This document shows, piece after piece, positions 35,740-44,814 of a stretch of 64,000 nt of DNA. Location: NCBI GenBank assembly GCA_002163005.1, contig MAAF01000083.1, positions 62,001 to 126,000 of the forward strand. Direction: 5' to 3'. This DNA comes from Colwellia psychrerythraea. GTDB lineage: Bacteria; Pseudomonadota; Gammaproteobacteria; Enterobacterales; Alteromonadaceae. The position numbers and the translations under genes were made by a program. The notes under the pieces were generated by a model. The model saw only the letters and a list, made by a program, of their open reading frames with translations. It did no database searches and had not been told where the DNA came from. Each line of letters starts with the position of its first letter. Within the stretch, counting starts at the first letter, position 1.

Positions 35740-36929
35740 TGCTTTCTCAATTAATGTTCAGGCTAAACTTTATTTTAAAGTTGTTACTTTTTTTTCCTGT
35801 ATTCATATCAACGGTCAATGCGCAGGTGAACGAAGTACAAAAAGACGTAATAAAATCAATCGCTATGCCTGATGAATATTGTAAAAAACTTAAAATTGAA
35901 TTAACTGTTTGTAAAGTAATATACGAAGCAGGTTTAAAAAAGATCATAGGCGACGGAAGTAATGAAGAGATTAGAGTCCAACTAGAAGAAAACCTTAAAG
36001 CAGTCATTCTACAGCCTGATTATTTAAATAAAAACCTCTTAGAGTCTGCTTTTGTGGCTTCTAAAATTGAAGGCTCTCCATTAACGTTAGAATTCGCGCA
36101 GTTAGATAGAAAAGACGCTGATAATGTTCTTGGATTAAAGTATTCGTTAGATTACAGTATCAAAAAAGGCTATATAGATTCATCAGGAGATTGGGATAAA
36201 CGATGGGGCTTCAAATTACTATCTAGCGGTACTATCACTCAAAATTCTGAAGAAAACCCGCGGAATTTTATCGATTTAAAAGTAACGGCTTTTGGAAGTA
36301 TAAGTACAGAAATACCTACTCAAGGGGAAGCTTTTTTTGCTCGTGCTATGATACTTACAAATGCAGTCAATATTAATAAACAAGCAGCAATTGATGAGCT
36401 AGATGCTATGTTCGAAAATGCCTTATCACCTTTAGGTGGTTATCAATGGTATACCTTCGGAGTTGATCTTGGGCTGGAAGCTGATCAAGAGTTTAAAGCG
36501 AAACAAAACAAAATCAGTGGTTTTGTTTATGGGCAATATGAATCTTGGACTAAAAGTAGTTTCATTGGGGCGATGGGGATTGTACCTTCCATTAGAATAG
36601 GCGTTGATAGTATCGACCCTAACAAAGAAACGCCAAGAGCACTTGCAGGCGATAACTCCAGCTATTATCGCATATCAGGAGAAGCATCTCTCTGGGTACC
36701 TTTAGGAAGATTTAACGATCAACCTTTGGTTTTGACATTTAACTATCGAACCTATGATGAGCTTTCTCCCTCAGACATTACCAAGAACGCTAAATTTGAC
36801 AATTACCGATTAAGAACCTACGCCTTGAGAGGACCCTATGGTTTATATGTTAGCTATTCTTCAGGGCAGTTACCTATGAACTTTCAATCTGAACAACTTA
36901 TAGAGTTAGGCCTTAAACTGCATTTATAA
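35739..36929 (+). CDS. Unrecognised secreted, probably outer-membrane protein, third gene of the unknown operon
   Basis: A 396-residue protein with a signal peptide (LNFILKLLLFFPVFISTVNA, cut near 29). A helical N-terminal region (about 30-110) with two cysteines in YCKKLKIELTVCK precedes a long region with alternating, strand-like residues (YQWYTFGVDLGLEADQEF, YGLYVSYSSGQLPM) consistent with a beta-barrel ending ELGLKLHL. The last residue is Leu, not the classic Phe. Family unknown. It overlaps the preceding gene by one base. Confidence 0.75.
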   Translation: MLSQLMFRLNFILKLLLFFPVFISTVNAQVNEVQKDVIKSIAMPDEYCKKLKIELTVCKVIYEAGLKKIIGDGSNEEIRVQLEENLKAVILQPDYLNKNLLESAFVASKIEGSPLTLEFAQLDRKDADNVLGLKYSLDYSIKKGYIDSSGDWDKRWGFKLLSSGTITQNSEENPRNFIDLKVTAFGSISTEIPTQGEAFFARAMILTNAVNINKQAAIDELDAMFENALSPLGGYQWYTFGVDLGLEADQEFKAKQNKISGFVYGQYESWTKSSFIGAMGIVPSIRIGVDSIDPNKETPRALAGDNSSYYRISGEASLWVPLGRFNDQPLVLTFNYRTYDELSPSDITKNAKFDNYRLRTYALRGPYGLYVSYSSGQLPMNFQSEQLIELGLKLHL

Positions 36930-36981
36930 TCCATTCTTAAACATATTATTATAATCAAACATACAAAAAGGATTTTGAATA

Positions 36982-37656
36982 ATGAGTTTTTTTAAATATA
37001 TTTATAATTATTTTTCAACCAACATTGTAAAATTTTACCTTCAAGCTGTTACTCTTTTTTTAGTGGCATTATTCACATTTGTACAATGGGGGCTTCCTTT
37101 GTATTGGGAAAGACAGCCAAATTTTAAGATGTCTTTTGTAAAAGGAGCGGGGAATAATTATATTCAGGCGGAGCCTTTAATAGGGGAAGAAGAGCAGTGT
37201 CTTATCGCTGGTAACATTGACATAAAAAATGAGAGTAAGGCACCACTTTTCCTTAAGGATACTGATATTATTTTAATACCTTACAATGTTGAACGGTGTT
37301 CATTAGATGAAACTAAATGTATTTCGTCCTTGAATACCCCTTCCAGTTTCACAAATACGGGGAGTACATTAGCTGACGAAAAAGTTGAAGATCTATTATC
37401 AAAATATCATCACACAACTATTCAGCCGGTAGTAAGGGATCATGACTTGTTTTCTGGTGGAACGGTTTCACGCCCGTTCAGTTTATTAGTACCAACAAGC
37501 CAGTTACAAAAAGAAAAAATGATAGTACTTGCCGTACAACAATACGGTGCCAAAAGCTGTTGGTCTTCAGAAGATGAAAATCACTGGTATAAATCGAAAT
37601 GCTTAGCTTCGAGGGCTGTGATTAATGTAACTTGGCCCTGTATTGCCCCTACTTAG
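36982..37656 (+). CDS. Unrecognised membrane-anchored extracytoplasmic protein, fourth gene of the unknown operon
   Basis: A 224-residue protein anchored by an N-terminal hydrophobic segment (about residues 18-40, YLQAVTLFLVALFTFVQWGL) with a long periplasmic domain. Six cysteines (in EEQCLIAG, RCSLDETKC, KSCWSSEDENHW and later KCLAS and WPC) suggest disulfides. A ribosome site AAAAAGGA lies 53 bp after the previous gene. No family recognised. A hairpin at 37674 ends the operon. Confidence 0.75.
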   Translation: MSFFKYIYNYFSTNIVKFYLQAVTLFLVALFTFVQWGLPLYWERQPNFKMSFVKGAGNNYIQAEPLIGEEEQCLIAGNIDIKNESKAPLFLKDTDIILIPYNVERCSLDETKCISSLNTPSSFTNTGSTLADEKVEDLLSKYHHTTIQPVVRDHDLFSGGTVSRPFSLLVPTSQLQKEKMIVLAVQQYGAKSCWSSEDENHWYKSKCLASRAVINVTWPCIAPT

Positions 37657-37673
37657 TAATTAATGAGATCAAC

Positions 37674-37708
37674 CACTGTTAATTCTAATTAACGCCTAAA
37701 TAACAGTG
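37674..37708. terminator. Possible bidirectional terminator hairpin
   Basis: CACTGTTA and TAACAGTG form an 8-bp stem with a long loop, between the convergent unknown operon and the small leftward gene. Confidence 0.4.
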
Positions 37709-37742
37709 ATTCTTAGTTATTTTATAACAGCAATGTATGAAA

Positions 37743-38147
37743 TTATTGTTGGTGTATTAAACCGGTATCGTCTCTTTCAAAACCATGGCATATATAGCCA
37801 CTTAGCTTACGCTTTTTCTTAGCCACTTGATGAAGATGCTCATAGCCAACTGAAAATGCAAACGGGTTGGCGTTGTAGTCTGCATAAGACTGATCGCTGC
37901 CATTATTAGCCTCTCTTATACCCGCAGCGAAAGAGCTTAAAAAGTCATCTCTATTGTTGAGCAGAATGGTTGTCGCGCCACTCCCTCCTTCAACAAGTTC
38001 TAGCGCGCCTAATTCAATATACTTATCAACAACTGCATTATTGAAAAAACCACTGTATTGCTCAGTTTCAACATCATAGGAAACGGGAGAGTCATCTGAT
38101 GCTTCCATTAATGAGACAAATAGCTCTCTTACTTTTTTTGAAATCAC
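37743..38147 (-). CDS. Small protein of unknown function
   Basis: A 134-residue soluble protein starting at GTG 38147, supported by AAGGAG about 7 bp upstream. Features: a helical N-terminus (SKKVRELFVSLMEASDD), a central SGATTILLNNRDDFL and a basic C-terminus with KKKRKLSGYICHGFERDD. I do not recognise a family. It is convergent with the unknown operon and not evidently part of it. Confidence 0.7.
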   Translation of the reverse strand: MISKKVRELFVSLMEASDDSPVSYDVETEQYSGFFNNAVVDKYIELGALELVEGGSGATTILLNNRDDFLSSFAAGIREANNGSDQSYADYNANPFAFSVGYEHLHQVAKKKRKLSGYICHGFERDDTGLIHQQ

Positions 38148-38311
38148 ACTCTACTCCTTGCTTAGCCCCTATTCAGGGATATTAACTATTTTCTGATTTT
38201 ACTGTTAATTTAGTAAATTAACTAGGCCATGCATTGTTAATTTTTTTGGTGATTAAAAACCGAGACCCATGATACTTAAAAATGCGGGGGTCAGGATCCC
38301 ATAGGGCTGAT

Positions 38312-38433
38312 TTAAAAACGCTTTATGCTACGTTATTAATCTCGACAATAACGCTACACGAAGGGTTTTATTAGAGAACGCAAAAGCATATTCTCCTGAA
38401 TAACTATTATCTTCAATCAACGCCTTGCCTAAA
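38312..38433. repeat. Degenerate copy of the TATACCCG-family interior
   Basis: GGGCTGATTTAAAAACGCTTT and TCTTCAATCAACGCCTTGCCT match the interior of the 44244-44510 element, without its inverted ends. The remaining gap 38148-38615 has no gene; shortly before the helicase start the motif ACTTATC is repeated several times. Confidence 0.5.
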
Positions 38434-38615
38434 ATACTGCTGCCGAGCTTATGAAAAAGAAGTTGGTATGCTACTATGTCGAGTGACTTAATGAGTGATC
38501 CGCTATTCGCAGTAAACCCTGAAGGTTCTATTTTCAGCGTATTGAGAAACTAACTTATCAACTTATCGATTTATCAACTTACCCACTTATATGAATTCTT
38601 AGTAATTAAAAACTT

Positions 38616-41600
38616 ATGGCCAGAAACACGTTTACACCTGAACTGCTTGAACAACATTTCACCAAAAATGAATGGAAAAAAGGAACGAGAATTTTCAATG
38701 CTGAAGGCATTAAAACCTGTGCCCTTGATGGTGAAGTCATTCGCGGTGTAGTTTTTAGTGAGCGCCCTGGCCAATCGAGTTACTTAACGCGTTTAGTCTT
38801 TGAGGGGAAACAGGGAGATGTTGCCAGTTATTGTGATTGTTATGTCGGTCGCGATTGTAAACATGGTGCAGCCTTAGCACAGTGTTATATTCATGATCAT
38901 TTTGACCGAAACAGCATCGCTACCTCAGAAACATTAATTGATAAATGGCTTAATCGTTTTCAAGCTCAGCCAAGTAGATACCAGCCCAATACCCAACAAA
39001 AATCATTATTATACTTTTTAAAGCCCAACCCTTATAACGAAGACGATTATTTTACCTTAGGTATTAAGTCAGCTCGACCAAAAAATAGTGGCGGCTGGAA
39101 CAGTTCGGTTGGCAGTGAGTATTCTGCGGGTTCATTGATTAATAGTGCCTATGCTAATGACGAAGATGTTGCTGTACTAACCGAGCTTATGCGTACTAAC
39201 CAATTTGGCGATACCGTTAAGTATTTTGATTTATTTGAGCGTATTATAAAAACTAATCGCTGCTTTTGGCATACAAGCTACGATTTAAACGATCCGGTGA
39301 CGTTAAGTGAGCCACTAGAAGCAGAATGGCAGTGGTTAGCCTTGGGTAACAGTTTACATACCTTACAGCTTGTTTTGATGCAGCCTTCAACAAGTATTCG
39401 TATTATTAAAGCACAACCCCTTTGTTTTTATGATGAACAACAAAATTGCTTTGGGAAAATTAATACTAATACGCAATGTGATTTCGAAGCAGGTTTACTC
39501 AATTCACCTATTTTTGAAGAAGATCAATTACCCTGGATAATGAGTAAGTTATCTATGTCGTTAGGTGATGCTGTGCAGCGTTTGCCTAAACCAAAAACAA
39601 AATTCTCTCAAGAATTAACACAACCCGAGGTGTATTTACACTTCACTACGCCGGGAGAATCTAATCGAAAAACGGGTTATGTGCAGGTAAACTTTTCCTA
39701 TCAAGGTAATTTAGTTAACCCACATAATGAGAGTGTTACGGTTACGCCAGCAAATCTAAGCACTTGTGATACTGAAGGTGAAGGTGAAGACACAAGGCAG
39801 CTAAAGCTTTATCGAGATTTAGCCTTTGAACAAACGGTTATTGATAAACTTACCACGTTAAAATTTACTGCTCAGCCTAAACCTAAACGATATACTTTCA
39901 CTAATGAAGACCAGTTAAATAGAGATAAAACACCTGAATTTTCAATGCTAATGCAAGGCAGCTTTTATTGGCAACGCTTTTTGCATCAAGAATTATCATC
40001 ACTTAAAGATCTGGGCTGGAATATTAGCTTTGCTGATAATTTTTACTATAAAGCGCTCTCCACCGATAGCGTGTTTGATGCCGAAGTCATTGAAACCGAT
40101 GACCATGATTTTTTCTCCTTGGGGTTAAACTTAACCATTGATGGTAGAAAAATGCCTGCGTTCCCCATTTTGCTTAGCGCTATTGAGCAGCTACCTAAAT
40201 CAGCATTGCTTGACCGCGAAAAAGAAAACCTTATTTCTCCTGATTCACCCATTTATGTAGATTTAGACAATGGTGGTTTTGTTGCCTTACGTTATCAAAG
40301 CGTGCAGCCAATATTAAAACAGTTTATTGAACTCTTCATGCCTAATGCGTTAAATAAAGATGGCACTATCGAGCTATCGCGTTTTCAAAGCCATCAAACA
40401 TTATCTATGTTAGATGACCAAGGAATGATAGCAAAAGGTACAAGTAGGTTAAGAGAATTAGCGGATAAACTGAAAGACTTTCAACATGTCACTTCTATTC
40501 CTGTACCGACAGGCTTAAACGCAACCTTAAGAACGTATCAGCATCAAGGATTAAACTGGTTACAGTTTTTACGCGAGTACCAATTAAATGGTATTTTGGC
40601 TGATGACATGGGTTTAGGTAAAACCATTCAAACCTTGGCGCATTTATTAATTGAAAAACAACAAGGCCGACTAACTAAACCGGTATTAATTGTTGCGCCC
40701 ACCAGTGTAATTTTTAACTGGGCTAATGAAATAGAAAAATTTACCCCGCAACTTTCTTATCAAGTATTACACGGTAGCAAACGCAAAGAACACTTCGGCT
40801 GCCTTGAAGATCCTGAAAATCAGGTTGATATAATCATTACCAGTTATGCGTTAATGACTAAAGATTTAGAACACTATAGTGAACAAAAATTTTATTACCT
40901 TGTGCTTGATGAAGCTCACTATATAAAAAATAGCAAAACTAAATTATACCAAGCGTTTTTGACACTTAAAGCGCAGCATAAACTGTGCTTAACGGGCACG
41001 CCAATGGAGAACCATTTAGGTGAGTTCTGGGCGCAATTTAACTTTTTACTGCCCGGATTTTTAGGCGGTCAACGACAGTTTACCAAACTCTTTAGAACAC
41101 CTATTGAAAAGCATGGTGAGCTAGAACGTAAGCAGTTATTAAATCAGCGTATTAAGCCATTTATTTTACGCAGAACCAAAGACAAAATAGCCACTGAGCT
41201 ACCGCCAAAAACTGAAATAATTCAAACTTTGCGTATTGAAGGTAAACAAGCTGAGCTTTATGAATCAGTGCGTTTAGCTATGGATAGCCGTTTAAAAGAT
41301 ATCATTGCTGATAAGGGTTTAAAACGTAGTCAGATAGAAGTATTGGATGCGTTATTAAAACTGAGACAAGTATGTAATCACCCTAAGTTATTATCACTTG
41401 AAGGCGCTAAAAAAGTAAATCAATCCGCTAAGCTTGATTATTTAATGGAAACGCTGCCTGAGCAAATTGATGAAGGCCGCAAAATATTAATCTTTTCACA
41501 GTTTACCAGCATGCTTGCTTTGATAGAGGAACAGCTAATTGAAGCGGGTATTGGTTATGTGAAGTTAACGGGCTCAACCACTAAAAGACAAGAGGTTGTT

Positions 41601-41939
41601 GATAAATTTCAACGCGGTGAAGTGCCAGTATTTTTAATTAGCTTGCGAGCTGGTGGCGTGGGTTTGAACTTAACAGCAGCCGATACAGTTATTCATTTTG
41701 ATCCTTGGTGGAATCCTGCGGTAGAAAACCAAGCCACTGATAGAGCATATCGAATTGGACAAGACAAACCTGTGTTTGTTTACAAATTGATTATTGAAAA
41801 TTCAATAGAAGAGAAAATTCAAAAAATACAACAAAACAAAGCCGAGTTAGCCAAAGCGCTGCTTTCAGAAGAAGTGAGTGATAACAAACTGAGTTTAACC
41901 GATGATATTTTAGAGTCACTGCTTACACCGCTGAGCTAG
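38616..41939 (+). CDS. SNF2-family DNA translocase with SWIM zinc finger
   Basis: A 1107-residue SF2/SNF2 helicase. A SWIM-type zinc finger lies at about 70-90 (SYCDCYVGRDCKHGAALAQC, CxC...CxH). The SNF2 core occupies the C-terminal half: DDMGLGKTIQTLAHLL, DEAHYIKN, TGTPMENHLGEFW, the RAGGVGLNLTAADTVIHFDPWWNP motif and QATDRAYRIGQ. Such HepA-like proteins remodel protein-DNA or RNA polymerase complexes; substrate unknown. Starts at ATG 38616, no strong ribosome site seen. It is monocistronic, ended by the terminator at 41970. Confidence 0.92.
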   Translation: MARNTFTPELLEQHFTKNEWKKGTRIFNAEGIKTCALDGEVIRGVVFSERPGQSSYLTRLVFEGKQGDVASYCDCYVGRDCKHGAALAQCYIHDHFDRNSIATSETLIDKWLNRFQAQPSRYQPNTQQKSLLYFLKPNPYNEDDYFTLGIKSARPKNSGGWNSSVGSEYSAGSLINSAYANDEDVAVLTELMRTNQFGDTVKYFDLFERIIKTNRCFWHTSYDLNDPVTLSEPLEAEWQWLALGNSLHTLQLVLMQPSTSIRIIKAQPLCFYDEQQNCFGKINTNTQCDFEAGLLNSPIFEEDQLPWIMSKLSMSLGDAVQRLPKPKTKFSQELTQPEVYLHFTTPGESNRKTGYVQVNFSYQGNLVNPHNESVTVTPANLSTCDTEGEGEDTRQLKLYRDLAFEQTVIDKLTTLKFTAQPKPKRYTFTNEDQLNRDKTPEFSMLMQGSFYWQRFLHQELSSLKDLGWNISFADNFYYKALSTDSVFDAEVIETDDHDFFSLGLNLTIDGRKMPAFPILLSAIEQLPKSALLDREKENLISPDSPIYVDLDNGGFVALRYQSVQPILKQFIELFMPNALNKDGTIELSRFQSHQTLSMLDDQGMIAKGTSRLRELADKLKDFQHVTSIPVPTGLNATLRTYQHQGLNWLQFLREYQLNGILADDMGLGKTIQTLAHLLIEKQQGRLTKPVLIVAPTSVIFNWANEIEKFTPQLSYQVLHGSKRKEHFGCLEDPENQVDIIITSYALMTKDLEHYSEQKFYYLVLDEAHYIKNSKTKLYQAFLTLKAQHKLCLTGTPMENHLGEFWAQFNFLLPGFLGGQRQFTKLFRTPIEKHGELERKQLLNQRIKPFILRRTKDKIATELPPKTEIIQTLRIEGKQAELYESVRLAMDSRLKDIIADKGLKRSQIEVLDALLKLRQVCNHPKLLSLEGAKKVNQSAKLDYLMETLPEQIDEGRKILIFSQFTSMLALIEEQLIEAGIGYVKLTGSTTKRQEVVDKFQRGEVPVFLISLRAGGVGLNLTAADTVIHFDPWWNPAVENQATDRAYRIGQDKPVFVYKLIIENSIEEKIQKIQQNKAELAKALLSEEVSDNKLSLTDDILESLLTPLS

Positions 41940-41969
41940 AGTCTAGCTAGAACCAAGCGAGTAGAAAAA

Positions 41970-42000
41970 TAAAGACCGATACAATTCGTATCGGTCTTTA
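41970..42000. terminator. Bidirectional Rho-independent terminator
   Basis: TAAAGACCGATAC and GTATCGGTCTTTA form a perfect 13-bp stem with a 5-nt loop, serving the SNF2 gene on the right-going strand and the leftward bufC gene. Confidence 0.8.
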
Positions 42001-42015
42001 TCGATAACTTATACG

Positions 42016-42819
42016 TCACTGCTGAATAAATGCTTGTTTTATTAATATGCCATCATCTAGCCATCTCAGTAGATAATTTAAAGCCACTTGGCTTGCTTGC
42101 TCTTCAGTCACCTCTTCAAGTAATAAATCACATAAAGCGGTAAAACTCGCACCATTTAAAATCATAGTGATCAGGTTATATTCTTGCTCTGGCAAGGAAC
42201 GAAATTGCGTTAAACGATCGTTATTTCGCCAAAGTAACCAGTCGCTGTGCTGCTCTTTTGCTGGCTCAGGTGATTGCTCTTGTTTTAGTGCTTGCCAAGT
42301 TTCCACACTATTGTAATGAAAGTGCGCCAGTTGAACACTTGGATGAAAACGAAAAACTAAATCTGGCCACTGTTCAGGCGGTGTATTTGCGAGTAAGTCA
42401 CGGGTAAAGCGCGTTGCGTCAGCCGCATCAAATGCCACCATAAGTAAGCGTTCAAAATGGGCTAATTCGCTAATAATAGGATGATCTTTAAATGGCGCGG
42501 TATTGGCCAAAAACAAAGGTAATTTATCAGCGAAATATCTAAGCGAGGTATTATCAGACGGATAAGCGTTAATATAACCTAACACCATTTGATCAAATAA
42601 ATCATCACCAAGGAAAAAACCTAACATTTCATGGTCGTTTTCAATGGTCTCTTTCAGTCTTACTTGATAAGCGTTCTTGTATATATGCAGACGAACATCA
42701 CGGGTAATACTGCCGTGGTCCTTAATCTGCTCCATGATATCAGTCGTGACAGTGGGATCGTCATCCACTAAATAATTAATTAATTTTTGCTGTAATGATG
42801 CTAACGGTAATTTATCCAC
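42016..42819 (-). CDS. bufC: Bufferin maturation partner BufC/HvfC (DUF2063)
   Basis: A 267-residue protein of the HvfC/BufC family, which carries the N-terminal DNA-binding-like fold (DUF2063) and helps the MNIO enzyme act on its precursor. The family marks are ITRDVRLHIYKNAYQVRLKETIENDHEMLGFFLGDDLF and a C-terminal half (TQFRSLPEQEYNLITMILNGASF). It begins at GTG immediately after the bufB stop, so the two are translated together. Role as recognition partner is family knowledge. Confidence 0.88.
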   Translation of the reverse strand: MDKLPLASLQQKLINYLVDDDPTVTTDIMEQIKDHGSITRDVRLHIYKNAYQVRLKETIENDHEMLGFFLGDDLFDQMVLGYINAYPSDNTSLRYFADKLPLFLANTAPFKDHPIISELAHFERLLMVAFDAADATRFTRDLLANTPPEQWPDLVFRFHPSVQLAHFHYNSVETWQALKQEQSPEPAKEQHSDWLLWRNNDRLTQFRSLPEQEYNLITMILNGASFTALCDLLLEEVTEEQASQVALNYLLRWLDDGILIKQAFIQQ

Positions 42820-43761
42820 TTACGTTACTATCTCCCGTTGCTTCACTCGCTCTAGTTGACCTAAGGTGTCGTACGCAATATTTCGTGCCGTTTCAACTTC
42901 AGCTAATAGTTCAACCAACGGCGGAATATTATCATCGCGTTCAATCATAGTGCTTACCCAACCAAACCTTTTCAGTGCTTGTTTATATAAAGCCCAAACA
43001 GGATCAGCAACTGGATGGTCATGGGTATCAATAACATAATTTCCGTAATCGGTATGACCCGCTAAATGAAATTGTTTCACCTTATTTTTATCGATACCTT
43101 CAAGATAATCTTGCGGATCAAATTCATGATTTCGCGCGCTGACATATATATTATTAATATCTAACAATATGTTACACCCAGATCGACGAGCAACCTTATT
43201 GAAAAAATCCCATTCACTCATTTCAGATTCTTTATAAGTAATGTAGCTAGATAAGTTTTCTAATAGGATAGGACGGCCTAAAAAATTTTGAACTTGGTCA
43301 ACACGGTCGCAAACATGATTTAATGCTTCTTCATTATAAGGTAAAGGCAGTAGATCATGGCTGTTCGTTTGATTAACACCGGTCCAACAAAGATGATCTG
43401 ATATCCATTGTGGCTGTAGCTCATTTACCAATACTTTTAACTGCCGTAAATACTGCATATTTAACGGATCCGTTGAGCCTATAGACAAGGATACCCCGTG
43501 CATCACCATAGGATAAAGCTCACGGATTGCGTGTAAATAGTGCTTGGGTTTACCACCATCAACCATAAAGTTTTCAGAAACAACTTCAAACCAATCAAGA
43601 TCGGGTTTAGTGGATAACACATCTTGAAAATGATCTGTTCTTAGCCCTAGACCAAAACCGAGGAAATCATCAGGTGGAGCGATACCGTCAACAGCGCTAG
43701 AGAGTGAATACTCTCTAGCGCTAGCTTGATTTGTTATCAAGTTATGAACCAACAGTGCCAC
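42820..43761 (-). CDS. bufB: Multinuclear non-heme iron oxidase BufB (DUF692, MNIO)
   Basis: A 313-residue TIM-barrel MNIO enzyme that oxidises cysteines of the precursor to thiazole or thiooxazole-type groups. The metal-binding signatures are visible: MVMHGVSLSIGS, WISDHLCWTG, ILLENLSSYI, NILLDINNIYVSA and FHLAGHTDYGNYVIDTHDHPV. It starts at GTG 43761 inside the bufA 3' end; TTG 43740 is an alternative start just after the bufA stop. A perfect 12-bp hairpin sits in the first 25 codons (43693-43722). The gene order bufA-bufB-bufC is typical for bufferins. Confidence 0.9.
   Translation of the reverse strand: MALLVHNLITNQASAREYSLSSAVDGIAPPDDFLGFGLGLRTDHFQDVLSTKPDLDWFEVVSENFMVDGGKPKHYLHAIRELYPMVMHGVSLSIGSTDPLNMQYLRQLKVLVNELQPQWISDHLCWTGVNQTNSHDLLPLPYNEEALNHVCDRVDQVQNFLGRPILLENLSSYITYKESEMSEWDFFNKVARRSGCNILLDINNIYVSARNHEFDPQDYLEGIDKNKVKQFHLAGHTDYGNYVIDTHDHPVADPVWALYKQALKRFGWVSTMIERDDNIPPLVELLAEVETARNIAYDTLGQLERVKQREIVT
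43693..43722. promoter_or_regulatory. Perfect 12-bp hairpin at the bufA-bufB junction
   Basis: AGCGCTAGAGAG and CTCTCTAGCGCT close a 6-nt loop just after the bufA stop, within the beginning of bufB. No T run follows, so it may slow transcription, protect the precursor mRNA, or tune bufB translation rather than terminate. Confidence 0.7.
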
Positions 43762-44215
43762 CTACATCATCACAAGTTTGTGCTGGTAACGCGACAAAAC
43801 CATGGCCTTTACAAGCGGCTTGACCTTTACACGCATTTCCAGCTGTTTTACAGTCGTTGTGACCGCTACATTTATTGACGCCATAACAATGAGTCAACTC
43901 AGCCGTATCAACTACGCCACGCCAATCGTCTTGTACATTACCGCCAATGTCGTCACAGGTTTTAGTCGACATAGCAACAAAACCATGTCCCTTACATACC
44001 GCTTGTCCCTTACAGGCATTTTCAGCCGTTTTACAATCGTTGTGACCATTACATTTATTCACGCCGTAACAATGCGCCATTTCAACCGTATTGGTTGCGC
44101 TAGCTTTAGCTGTTTTAGTACTTGAGTCGCCTGCAACTGCAGTACATCCCATTAAACCAGCAACCGCTAATGCTACCGCGGCACCTTGAAGTGTTGTTTT
44201 AGTGCTCTGATTCAT
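43742..44215 (-). CDS. bufA: Bufferin-type metallophore precursor (BufA), duplicated core
   Basis: A 157-residue exported precursor. The N-terminus (TTLQGAAVALAVAGLMGC) is a signal peptide that also has a lipobox-like LMGC at residue 24. The core has two homologous modules of about 46 residues (47-92 and 108-153), each with HCYGVNKC, GHNDCKTA, NACKGQA and CKGHGFVA, with six cysteines each (49, 55, 61, 68, 74, 87 and 110, 116, 122, 129, 135, 148). Bufferins bind copper after cysteine oxidation by BufB/BufC. The gene overlaps bufB by 20 bp. Copper control is expected by analogy. Confidence 0.88.
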   Translation of the reverse strand: MNQSTKTTLQGAAVALAVAGLMGCTAVAGDSSTKTAKASATNTVEMAHCYGVNKCNGHNDCKTAENACKGQAVCKGHGFVAMSTKTCDDIGGNVQDDWRGVVDTAELTHCYGVNKCSGHNDCKTAGNACKGQAACKGHGFVALPAQTCDDVGGTVGS

Positions 44216-44243
44216 TGTATTCTCCCATTATTTTTTAGGTATT

Positions 44244-44510
44244 TATACCCGTTCCACTTGAAGATGCTCGTTTCAGGAAGTCTGAGCGATTCATAATCAA
44301 GGCACATTTTTTTATTAAGGGTCATTCCCTTAAAAAGAAATGTAACGCAGAGTATGATTTGCTCAGCCTTCCCCAAGGGGCTGGTTTATAAACGCTTTAT
44401 GCTGCGTTATTGATTTTGAGAAGGGAACAACCATTCTCTTCAATCAATGCCTTGCCTAAAGGCGTTTCTAATTCCAGCTGAATCATGCATCTTCAAGTGG
44501 AGCGGGTATA
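44244..44510. repeat. Intergenic repeat with TATACCCG...CGGGTATA ends, copy 2
   Basis: A 267-bp element just upstream of bufA, its closest relative being 27203-27466. Ends are TATACCCGTTCCACTTGAAG and CTTCAAGTGGAGCGGGTATA. It lies between the bufA start and any upstream promoter, unless the promoter is within or right of it. The remainder of the gap to 44814 shows nothing. Confidence 0.75.
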
Positions 44511-44814
44511 GTTATACATCAGGCCACATTTTGCTTTAAGCTAAGTTACATAAGTTACATATGAATCATGTTCAGTTTAAATAAAAATATTGCCTACAGC
44601 ACCTTTAATGTTAGTTCAAAATCATCACTTACTTTAAATGAGTGATGACAAAACTATAAAGATAACCACCTAATTTGACCTGTTAATGTCTTTATAACTT
44701 TCAATTTTTATCTGAATAATTATTTTATCTTTTTATGAAATTTTCGAGACCGTTTACCGTTCGATACCTAATAGTAATTGCGTGATAAATACAATATTTG
44801 TGCAAAAACACAAT

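Noticed and set aside
38560-38600. Repeated ACTTATC heptamers
   Set aside because: Irregular spacing and few copies; looks like low-complexity sequence rather than an array or CRISPR.
44000-44215. Tandem cysteine modules of bufA as a CRISPR-like or DNA-level repeat array
   Set aside because: The repeats are protein-coding in frame and explained by duplication of the bufferin core.
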